Assembly: GCF_900590755.1 (NCBI RefSeq)
Contig: NZ_UUOC01000052.1
Location: forward strand, 186,001 to 250,000
Direction: 5' to 3'
Origin: Pseudomonas viridiflava
Lineage (GTDB): Bacteria > Pseudomonadota > Gammaproteobacteria > Pseudomonadales > Pseudomonadaceae
DNA length: 64,000 nucleotides
Shown here: positions 57,879 through 64,000 of the stretch, in pieces
Position numbering within the stretch: the first letter of the stretch is position 1
How the letters are laid out: each line of letters opens with the position of its first letter
Program-made: the position numbers and the translations under genes
Notes under the pieces: generated by a model
What the model saw: the letters and a program-made list of their open reading frames with translations, nothing else
Database searches by the model: none
Told to the model about the DNA's origin: nothing

Positions 57879-58514
57879 TTACTCCGCAGGCGCCTTGTCT
57901 TCCAGTTCCATCCAGCCGGCCAGCACGGTATACGCCTCTTCCAGGCCCATGCGCTTTGGCGCCGAGAACAGCTGAATGGTGACCGCATCGCCCCAGCCTT
58001 TACGGATTTCTGCCTGAACCTTGAGCAGCGTGTTCTTGGCTGCGCCGTAGGTCAGCTTGTCCGCCTTGGTCAGCAGAATGTGCATCGGCATGTGGCTGGC
58101 GATGGACCAGTCCAGCATCAGCAGGTCGAAGTCGGTCATCGGGTGACGGATGTCCATCATCAGAATCAGACCCTTCAAGCTTTCCCGGCTTCCCAGATAC
58201 GCTTCAAGGTGGCGCTGCCAGTGCAACTTGAGCGGGATCGGCACTTTGGCGTAGCCGTAACCCGGCAGGTCGACCAGGCGCCGCTCATCGTCCAGCTGAA
58301 AGAAGTTGAGCAGCTGAGTACGGCCAGGCGTCTTCGAAGTACGGGCCAGGCTGGCGTGCGTCAGGGTATTGAGCGCGCTCGACTTGCCCGCGTTGGAACG
58401 GCCTGCGAAGGCCACTTCAAAGCCTTCGTCGTCCGGGCATTGGTCGACTTTGGCGGCGCTGAGCATGAAGGTTGCCTGTTGGCACAGACCGAGGATGGGA
58501 TTCTTGAGTTGCAT
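57879..58514 (-). CDS. engB: Ribosome biogenesis GTP-binding protein YihA/YsxC
   Basis: 211 residues. G1 motif GRSNAGKSS (residues ~39-47), G3 DLPGYGYAK, G4 LTKADKL and G5 SAPK give a TrmE-Era-EngA-EngB-type GTPase. It helps 50S ribosome assembly and is usually essential. It converges on polA and ersA, the conserved context of polA-spf-yihA. Confidence 0.95.
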   Translation of the reverse strand: MQLKNPILGLCQQATFMLSAAKVDQCPDDEGFEVAFAGRSNAGKSSALNTLTHASLARTSKTPGRTQLLNFFQLDDERRLVDLPGYGYAKVPIPLKLHWQRHLEAYLGSRESLKGLILMMDIRHPMTDFDLLMLDWSIASHMPMHILLTKADKLTYGAAKNTLLKVQAEIRKGWGDAVTIQLFSAPKRMGLEEAYTVLAGWMELEDKAPAE

Positions 58515-58657
58515 GTGATTTCCGGTAAGAGCGGTGCCTGCAAGGGGTGCGGCAAGAGGTGTCGTTTCCGTTTCAGTGTTGCCAGTATATAATTACCGCA
58601 GATTTTGTGTGTGCTTTGTCCCGATACGGCAAAGCCACATCAGCAAGCGAGAACTAT
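58515..58657. other. Promoter region between engB and the cytochrome c4 side
   Basis: Holds the engB promoter (minus) and probably the cytochrome c4 promoter: TATAATTA at 58587-58594 is a good -10-like hexamer on the plus strand. No gene or REPIN is seen. Confidence 0.45.
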
Positions 58658-58834
58658 ATGCGCATTAGAACGCAGTCCGCTTTTAACCTGAAAGGGTTGC
58701 TGAGTATGAAGGCTTTGGAGATCCCTGTGTTCAGGAGTTCAAAGCAATGCCGTCGCGTGGATTGTGCAGGGACCGCAGTAGCGGGAATTCGTGGACCATC
58801 GTCCGTCTGGATGAGCGAATTATCCTCTACATAA
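58658..58834 (+). CDS. Possible 58-residue ORF upstream of cytochrome c4
   Basis: A frame starting ATG 58658 (MRIRTQSAFNLKGLLSMKALE) with a GCGAGAA upstream gives 58 residues with three positively charged clusters, one cysteine-rich stretch (QCRRVDCAG) and no heme site. It lies in the 350-bp engB-cytochrome c4 spacer. No domain is recognised, and codon use is not decisive. It could equally be the untranslated leader of cytochrome c4. Confidence 0.25.
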   Translation: MRIRTQSAFNLKGLLSMKALEIPVFRSSKQCRRVDCAGTAVAGIRGPSSVWMSELSST

Positions 58835-58865
58835 CTATTCACATTTAGCCGATCTGGATTACCTG

Positions 58866-59483
58866 ATGAACAAAATTTTCGTGAGCCTGCTGTTGAGCCT
58901 GGCCATCTGCGGTGCGGCACAGGCAGCCGATCCAGTGGTTGGCGACCCCGCCGCCGGGCAGGCCAAAACTGCGGTATGTGGTGCCTGCCACGGTCCTGAC
59001 GGCAACAGCCTGGCTCCGAACTTTCCCAAGCTGGCGGGTCAGGGCCAGCGTTATCTGCTCAAGCAACTGCACGAAATCAAGGACGGCAAGCGCGTCGTAT
59101 TGGAAATGACCGGCTTGCTGACCAACCTCAACGATCAGGATCTGGCCGATATCGCGGCGTACTACGGCGCTCAGAAAGGCAGCGTGGGCGCCGCCGATGA
59201 GAAGCTCGTCGCCCGTGGCGAGGCATTGTTCCGTGGCGGCAAGCTGGATCAGGGCATGCCGGCCTGCACCGGTTGCCACTCGCCAAATGGTGTCGGCAAT
59301 GCGCAAGCGGGCTTCCCGCATCTGGGTGGACAGCACGCTGATTACATCAAGAAACAATTGACTGCCTTCCGCGAAGGCGACCGTACCAACGACGGCGACA
59401 CCATGGTCATGCGCTCCATTGCGGCCAAGCTGAGCAACAAGGATATCGAGGCGCTCTCCCAATATATTCAGGGTTTGCACTAG
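58866..59483 (+). CDS. Diheme cytochrome c4
   Basis: 205 residues. Signal peptide MNKIFVSLLLSLAICGAAQA. Two heme c sites, CGACH (AVCGACHGPDG) and CTGCH (PACTGCHSPNG), in two similar halves (FPKLAGQGQRYLLKQL and FPHLGGQHADYIKKQL) show internal duplication. It carries electrons between the bc1 complex and terminal oxidases in the periplasm. It is upstream of dsbA, as usual in Pseudomonas. The cytochrome that I remember before it in P. aeruginosa is not seen here. Confidence 0.95.
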   Translation: MNKIFVSLLLSLAICGAAQAADPVVGDPAAGQAKTAVCGACHGPDGNSLAPNFPKLAGQGQRYLLKQLHEIKDGKRVVLEMTGLLTNLNDQDLADIAAYYGAQKGSVGAADEKLVARGEALFRGGKLDQGMPACTGCHSPNGVGNAQAGFPHLGGQHADYIKKQLTAFREGDRTNDGDTMVMRSIAAKLSNKDIEALSQYIQGLH

Positions 59484-59507
59484 TCCCTGTGGAAGCTGAC
59501 AGCCTTA

Positions 59508-59599
59508 GTGGGACCGGCTTTAGCCGGGAATGCAGTAGTCCTGACGCAGAATATGTTTCGGCTGATCTGGACTCTTCCCGGCTAAAGCCGGTCCCACAG
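59508..59599. repeat. REPIN, type B
   Basis: Arms from 59508 (GTGGGACCGGCTTTAGCCGG) to 59597. It lies between the cytochrome c4 stop and its terminator. Confidence 0.9.
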
Positions 59600-59632
59600 A
59601 GATATGCGCTCTTGCTCGCTCACATCCCACTC

Positions 59633-59662
59633 AAAAAAGGGTAGCTTCGGCTACCCTTTTTT
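59633..59662. terminator. Bidirectional terminator between cytochrome c4 and dsbA
   Basis: AAAAAAGGGTAGC (59633-59645) pairs with GCTACCCTTTTTT (59650-59662) over a stable TTCG loop. Confidence 0.95.
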
Positions 59663-59757
59663 GTTCTTGCCAGCGTTACACTAGCGAACTCGCACCTTGG
59701 CGACCGGTCCAAAGCCGGTCGTTTGAAGACGACTCAAATCTGCCTCAGGAGTAAAGC

Positions 59758-60396
59758 ATGCGTAATCTGATCCTCAGCGCCGCACTGGTTGCCGCCAGTC
59801 TGTTCGGTATCACGGCACAAGCTGCCGCACCTATCGAAGCCGGTAAACAGTATGTCGAGCTGAGCAGCGCCGTCCCTGTTTCCGAGCCTGGCAAAATTGA
59901 AGTCGTGGAAATGTTCTGGTACGGCTGCCCGCATTGCTATGCCTTCGAACCGACCATCAACCCATGGGTTGAAAAACTGCCTGCCGACGTTCACTTCGTC
60001 CGCGTCCCGGCCATGTTCGGCGGCCCATGGGACGCACACGGCCAGCTGTTCATTACCCTGGACACCATGGGTGTAGAGCACAAGGTTCACGCAGCAGTAT
60101 TCGATGCGATCCAGAAAGGCGGCAAGCGTCTGACTGATCCAGCAGACATGGCTGACTTCGTTGCTACTCAGGGCGTAGACAAGACCAAGTTCCTGGAAAC
60201 CTTCAACTCGTTCGCAGTGAAGGGCAAGATCGCTCAATACAAAGAGCTGGCCAAGAAGTACGAAATCACTGGCGTACCAACCATGATCGTCAATGGCAAA
60301 TACCGCTTTGACCTCGGCACCGCCGGCGGTCCTGAGCAAACCCTGCAGGTTGCTGATCAGCTGATCGCCAAAGAGCGAGCGGCTGCAGCCAAGTAA
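59758..60396 (+). CDS. dsbA: Periplasmic thiol:disulfide oxidase
   Basis: 212 residues. Signal peptide MRNLILSAALVAASLFGITAQA. Active site CPHC in FWYGCPHCYAFEP, and the cis-proline loop GVPTMIVNGKY. It introduces disulfides into exported proteins and is reoxidised by DsbB. Its position after cytochrome c4 may tie electron disposal to respiration. RBS AGGAG at 59747-59751. Confidence 0.95.
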   Translation: MRNLILSAALVAASLFGITAQAAAPIEAGKQYVELSSAVPVSEPGKIEVVEMFWYGCPHCYAFEPTINPWVEKLPADVHFVRVPAMFGGPWDAHGQLFITLDTMGVEHKVHAAVFDAIQKGGKRLTDPADMADFVATQGVDKTKFLETFNSFAVKGKIAQYKELAKKYEITGVPTMIVNGKYRFDLGTAGGPEQTLQVADQLIAKERAAAAK

Positions 60397-60409
60397 GCAG
60401 GCGCCTGCC

Positions 60410-61282
60410 ATGCGGCGCTGGAAAGAGGCACGTGTCGTTGGCTTGCATGATCCGCGGGTCAACGAACATCACGTTCAAGCAAGCGGGTTGCCGGCTGATG
60501 GCCGGTTGCGCCTGCTCAGTTTCAACATTCAGGTCGGCATCAGCACCGAGCGTTACGGCCACTACGTAACCCGGGGCTGGCAGCATTTGCTGCCCCACGG
60601 TGGCCGGGCTGGCAATTTGCAGAAGATCGGTGATCTGCTGGGCGACTTCGATCTGGTGGCCTTGCAGGAAGCCGATGGCGGCAGTTTGCGTTCCGGCTAC
60701 GTCAATCAGGTCGAGCACTTGGCGCAGCTCGGGGCTTTCCCCTACTGGTACCAGCAACTCAATCGCAACCTTGGGCGTTTCGGTCAGCACAGCAATGGTG
60801 TGTTGAGCCGTCTGCGGCCTGCTGCGATTGAGGATCATCCGCTACCTGGCCCTGCCGGGCGCGGTGCGATCCTTGTGCGTTTCGGCGAAGGTGAAGACGC
60901 GCTGGTGGTGGTCATGATGCATCTGGCGCTGGGCGCCCGGACCCGCACACGGCAACTGGCGTATATCCGTGAATTGATTGGCGGTTATCGCCATCAGGTG
61001 TTGATGGGCGACATGAACACCCACGCCCTGGACCTGCTGGAGCACTCGCCATTGCGCGATCTGGGCCTGCTTGCGCCACAGATCGAAGCAACGTTCCCGA
61101 GCTGGCGGCCGCAGCGTTGTCTTGATCATATTTTGCTCAGCCCTACTCTGACCCTTGAACGGGTGCAGGTGCTGGCGCAGCCCATTTCCGATCACCTGCC
61201 CGTCGCGGTGGAGATCCGTCTGCCGGCCTCATTATGTGAGGACTCGTTGCCCGTACCCAGTAATCGTGGATCTCTTGCATGA
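60410..61282 (+). CDS. Endonuclease/exonuclease/phosphatase family protein
   Basis: 290 residues. The EEP fold motifs are RLLSFNIQVG (Asn), LVALQEADGG (Glu), VLMGDMNTH (Asp/Asn) and SDHLPVAVEI (Asp-His), so the metal-dependent phosphodiesterase/phosphatase site is complete. Natural substrate is unknown: DNA, lipid head group or nucleotide are all possible. It lies 13 bases after dsbA and overlaps the diguanylate cyclase by ATGA, forming an operon. Confidence 0.9.
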   Translation: MRRWKEARVVGLHDPRVNEHHVQASGLPADGRLRLLSFNIQVGISTERYGHYVTRGWQHLLPHGGRAGNLQKIGDLLGDFDLVALQEADGGSLRSGYVNQVEHLAQLGAFPYWYQQLNRNLGRFGQHSNGVLSRLRPAAIEDHPLPGPAGRGAILVRFGEGEDALVVVMMHLALGARTRTRQLAYIRELIGGYRHQVLMGDMNTHALDLLEHSPLRDLGLLAPQIEATFPSWRPQRCLDHILLSPTLTLERVQVLAQPISDHLPVAVEIRLPASLCEDSLPVPSNRGSLA

Positions 61283-63402
61283 GTGACGAAGCCGAACGCT
61301 GGAAAGAAAAGTACCTCAAGGGCATCGAGCAACAAGACAAGCTCGAAAAGCGCTGGAATGCCCGTCTCGACTTGTTGCGCCGTGGTCTGGTGCGCAGCAG
61401 TCTGGCGGCTGAGGGCTCGGACCGGGCGGTCGACCAATGCATGAAGGAAATGCGCGAAATCGTCCGCAAGGACGACATGGACGCAGGGCTGGCAGCGCTG
61501 ATCCCCAAACTCGAAAAGGCCGTGCTGGATTCCGAGCAGCGCCGGGAAGTGCGCGCGGGTCAGATCAGCACCGCGCTGGTTTCGCTGGTGACGCAGCTGC
61601 AATCGCTGGATCTGCCCAAGGAAGTGCGCAAGCCGCTCAAGCGTTTCGCCAAGGATCTTGAAGAGCGTGCTTCCCAGGCGCGAGAGCTGCCGTTGCTGCT
61701 CGGTGAGCTCAGCGGCCTGCAAGGTCAGGCACTGATACAGATAGAAAAGCCCGAGGAGCAGGCGCGGCCGGGTTTGCTGGCGCGCCTGTTTGGCGGGCAT
61801 GAGGCACATCCTGCGGGCGCTGAAACGGGTGAGCCTGGCTCTGCCGTGATCGCCCCTGCGCCTTCGCCTGTTCCGACACCGGCTTCTGAGGCGCGTGAGT
61901 CTGACGCCGATGACTGGGACGAATCTGCTCCGCAGCCAGTCGCAGCTACTGCAGCGGCCCAGGCTGCGGGTAACTCAGCCGGACGCTATGAGCCGCTTCA
62001 AGCCCTAGAGCCCACTGTGGCCGAGGCGCAGCCTGCACCGATCACCCCGGCTCCGGCTCCGGCCCCGCCCGCGGCCAAACCCGTCGAGGCTATCGAAGCA
62101 GCTGTTGTTGAAGCAGTCGCCCCCGTTGCTGCACCTGCACCTGCACCTGCACCTGCGCCTGAGCCCAAGCCCGAGCCCGAGCTGGTAAGTGCGCCGGAGC
62201 CTGAGCCGGTCAGCGTTCAGGATTTACTCACTCCAACGCCAGCCGTGCCGTTCGATCATGTGCCCGAGCCCGTCAGCGAAGCGCCTGTCGAGGAAGATGA
62301 ATCAGAGGAGAGCGAAGAAGCCACGCCCTTCGCACTGCCCAGCTCTCCCGAGCCAAGTTACAGCTCCGTCGCCGCGCATATTGAAGAGACGCTGTTGGGC
62401 CTGCTCAACGACCTGACCCTGCCCGAGCATCACCGGCCTCAGGCAGAGGCGATGCGCCAGCGTCTTGAACATGGGCTCAACTGGTATGAGTTACTGCCGA
62501 TCCTCGAGGATCTTGCCGTTTTGATGCTGGCGATCAGCGATGGCGGTCAGCAGGATTTCGAGAGCTATCTGAAGCAGCTCAACGAGCGTCTGGAGTCTTT
62601 TCAAAGCAATTTGCAGGCAGCCAGCGATGACTATGTGGGTCAGCAGTCCGAGTCGCGCGAGCTGAACAATCAGCTGCGCGAGCAGGTGGATGGCTTGCAA
62701 AGCAGTGTGCAGGAAGCTGCCGACCTGCCCAGCCTCAAACAAGTGCTGGAGAACCGTCTCGAAGGTTTGCTGAGCACGATGGATCAGCACCAGCAGGCCC
62801 GCGATGAGCGCGAGCAGGACGTGGCCGCTCGCCTGCAAAGTCTGGCGAGCCGGGTGGCGACCATGGAGCAGGAGGCGCTGGGTTTCAGGGCCAATATTGA
62901 AGAACAGCGGCAGAAAGCGCTGATCGACCCACTGACCAGCCTGCCTAACCGGGCCGCCTGGGAAGAGCGTCTCGGGCATGAAATGGCGCTCTGGCAGCGA
63001 GATAAAAACAGCTTGCTGGTGGGTATTCTCGATCTGGACCACTTCAAGCGTATTAACGACGGCTACGGACATCTGGCCGGAGACCGCGTGCTCAAGATCG
63101 TGGCCAAGGTATTGAAGAAACACCTGCGCGGCAGCGATTTCATTGCTCGCTTCGGGGGTGAAGAGTTCGTTGTCCTGATGCCCGCCACTCAGGTCACTGC
63201 GGGGCTGGCATTGCTTGATCAACTGCGCACGGCCGTCGAGCTGTGCCCGTTCCACTTCAAGAGCGAGCCCGTGGTCATCACCGTGTCCATCGGTGTGACC
63301 GCGCTGCGCGCTGGCGAGCGCAGTGATGTGGCGCTCAAGCGTGCTGACCAGGCGCTGTATCGCGCCAAGGAAAACGGTCGCAATCGGGTCGAGCAAGGTT
63401 GA
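61279..63402 (+). CDS. GGDEF diguanylate cyclase with proline/glutamate-rich linker
   Basis: 707 residues, cytoplasmic (no signal or membrane segment). The N-terminal helical domain (1-~170) and a second (residues ~365-540, with coiled coil QSSVQEAADLPSLKQVLENRL) flank a P/A/E-rich linker (~180-350; EAVAPVAAPAPAP, EPEPVSVQDLL). The C-terminal GGDEF domain has active site GGEEF in IARFGGEEFVVLMP and an inhibitory RxxD site (RGSD) five residues before it, so product feedback is likely. It makes cyclic-di-GMP. Resembles P. aeruginosa PA5487 (DgcH) by position. A CACCTG repeat (62134-62157) lies in the linker. Confidence 0.92.
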   Translation: MSDEAERWKEKYLKGIEQQDKLEKRWNARLDLLRRGLVRSSLAAEGSDRAVDQCMKEMREIVRKDDMDAGLAALIPKLEKAVLDSEQRREVRAGQISTALVSLVTQLQSLDLPKEVRKPLKRFAKDLEERASQARELPLLLGELSGLQGQALIQIEKPEEQARPGLLARLFGGHEAHPAGAETGEPGSAVIAPAPSPVPTPASEARESDADDWDESAPQPVAATAAAQAAGNSAGRYEPLQALEPTVAEAQPAPITPAPAPAPPAAKPVEAIEAAVVEAVAPVAAPAPAPAPAPEPKPEPELVSAPEPEPVSVQDLLTPTPAVPFDHVPEPVSEAPVEEDESEESEEATPFALPSSPEPSYSSVAAHIEETLLGLLNDLTLPEHHRPQAEAMRQRLEHGLNWYELLPILEDLAVLMLAISDGGQQDFESYLKQLNERLESFQSNLQAASDDYVGQQSESRELNNQLREQVDGLQSSVQEAADLPSLKQVLENRLEGLLSTMDQHQQARDEREQDVAARLQSLASRVATMEQEALGFRANIEEQRQKALIDPLTSLPNRAAWEERLGHEMALWQRDKNSLLVGILDLDHFKRINDGYGHLAGDRVLKIVAKVLKKHLRGSDFIARFGGEEFVVLMPATQVTAGLALLDQLRTAVELCPFHFKSEPVVITVSIGVTALRAGERSDVALKRADQALYRAKENGRNRVEQG

Positions 63403-63482
63403 TCTGTATTTGCCCGAGCTGAGCTTTCTCTAGGCTTTACGTTATGCTCAATTCTTTTACTGCCAATGTGTTCCGGATTCTC

Positions 63483-64000
63483 ATGAAGTTGTTTTGCTCT
63501 GCCCTCCTGCTTCTCACGTTGACCGCCTGCAGCAGCGGCCTGCGGCTCGACACCAGCCATCCTTCGGCCAATTTCGACAATCGGATTCAGTTTGTTGTGG
63601 TGCATTACACCTCCACCACGCTTGAACATTCACTCCAGCTCCTGACCCACGGCGAGGTGAGCGCCCATTACCTGATCGGCGACACACCACCGACCATTTA
63701 TAAGCTGGTGGACGAAAACGCTCGCGCCTGGCATGCCGGTGAAAGTGAATGGGATGGGCGAACCTGGCTGAATTCGGCGTCGATCGGCATCGAAATCGTC
63801 AATCCAGGTTATCGCGACACGCCAACCGGAAGGCTCTGGTATCCCTACACCGAAGGGCAGATCCAGGCATTGATCGTGCTCCTCAAAGACATCGTCAAAC
63901 GTAACCATATTGATCCGCGCCACATCATCGGTCACAGCGATATCGCCCCGGCGCGCAAGCTGGACCCTGGTCCGCTGTTCCCCTGGAAGCGGCTGGCCGA
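63483..64000 (+). CDS. AmpD-type N-acetylmuramoyl-L-alanine amidase, lipoprotein (3' end outside window)
   Basis: First ~172 residues of an amidase_2 protein. Lipobox LTAC in MKLFCSALLLLTLTAC places it in the envelope, so it is an AmpDh2-like rather than cytoplasmic AmpD amidase. The zinc site is seen as FVVVHYTSTT (His) and HIIGHSDIAPARKLDPGP (His and Asp). It cleaves the amide bond between muramic acid and peptide in murein fragments. An in-frame ATG at 63444 exists but ATG 63483 gives the cleaner signal peptide. By context it follows the cyclase, as ampDh2 does near dgcH in P. aeruginosa. Confidence 0.9.
   Translation, partial: MKLFCSALLLLTLTACSSGLRLDTSHPSANFDNRIQFVVVHYTSTTLEHSLQLLTHGEVSAHYLIGDTPPTIYKLVDENARAWHAGESEWDGRTWLNSASIGIEIVNPGYRDTPTGRLWYPYTEGQIQALIVLLKDIVKRNHIDPRHIIGHSDIAPARKLDPGPLFPWKRLA

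Noticed and set aside
1..64000. CRISPR array, because of many repeated 24-base units
   Set aside because: The repeats are inverted pairs in separate places with no regular spacers; they are REPINs.
1..64000. Insertion sequence, prophage or integrative element
   Set aside because: No transposase, integrase or phage gene and no tRNA gene is present; REPINs are the only mobile-type DNA.

Overview
The window is chromosomal DNA of a Pseudomonas, most likely from the fluorescens/syringae side of the genus. Supporting this are GC-rich coding sequence with long spurious antisense frames, a nearly complete set of genes recognisable as Pseudomonas orthologues, the sRNA ErsA locus between polA and engB, an aa3 cytochrome oxidase operon, and a very dense population of REP inverted-repeat pairs (REPINs). 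I see about 57 protein genes, one sRNA, no tRNA or rRNA, no CRISPR array, no prophage and no insertion sequence. The first gene (a flavin-dependent oxidoreductase) and the last (an AmpD-type amidase) are cut by the window edges.

Layout. 1-3600: an oxidoreductase, osmC, small envelope proteins, a lipoprotein metallopeptidase and cytochrome c5. 3700-18540: nitrogen and polyamine catabolism (pauR, dadX-ridA-dadA with dadR, a pauB-type oxidase, kauB), a MocR regulator between two DUF1127 genes, a phospholipase D lipoprotein, an MFS transporter, a cupin, an I78-type small protein, then rpmG/rpmB. 18900-28000: a dipeptide-type binding protein, a CoA hydrolase/transferase, a HAD phosphatase, gamma carbonic anhydrase, prlC-yheV and an SOS-controlled radical SAM protein. 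28000-31460: an aromatic amino-acid permease, an Lrp regulator and an aromatic aminotransferase. 31700-43900: beta carbonic anhydrase, a SulP transporter and the full aa3 oxidase module (coxB, coxA, ctaG, coxC, SURF1, a SCO-like protein, ctaA, cyoE, SCO). 44000-49200: the MetNIQ methionine importer and a large catalase. 49400-53200: a lipoprotein and the zinc regulon znuB-znuC-zur/znuA. 53300-64000: thrB, a DUF2782 protein, polA, ersA, engB, cytochrome c4, dsbA, an endonuclease/phosphatase-family protein, a diguanylate cyclase and the amidase.

Functional themes. Several genes cooperate: DadX, DadA and RidA convert L-alanine through D-alanine to pyruvate under DadR. PauR, a PauB-type oxidase and KauB belong to putrescine breakdown. 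CtaA, CyoE, CtaG, SURF1 and SCO proteins supply heme A and copper to CoxBA/CoxC. Zur controls the adjacent zinc importer.

The most unusual things I see are these. (1) PolA has lost the carboxylates of its 3'-5' exonuclease site (D-x-E replaced by V-x-Q, and a third Asp replaced by Glu). (2) There are 26 REPINs of eight sequence types, including two built from mismatched arms, one inside-out, and one with 35-bp perfect arms. (3) REPINs have become coding sequence at the C-termini of CtaA and of the lipoprotein peptidase, and sit in four junctions of the cox cluster. (4) Structured non-coding sites lie upstream of katE, osmC and the aroP/Lrp pair. I found no evidence of a wholly new multi-gene system; the interest is in these local anomalies.
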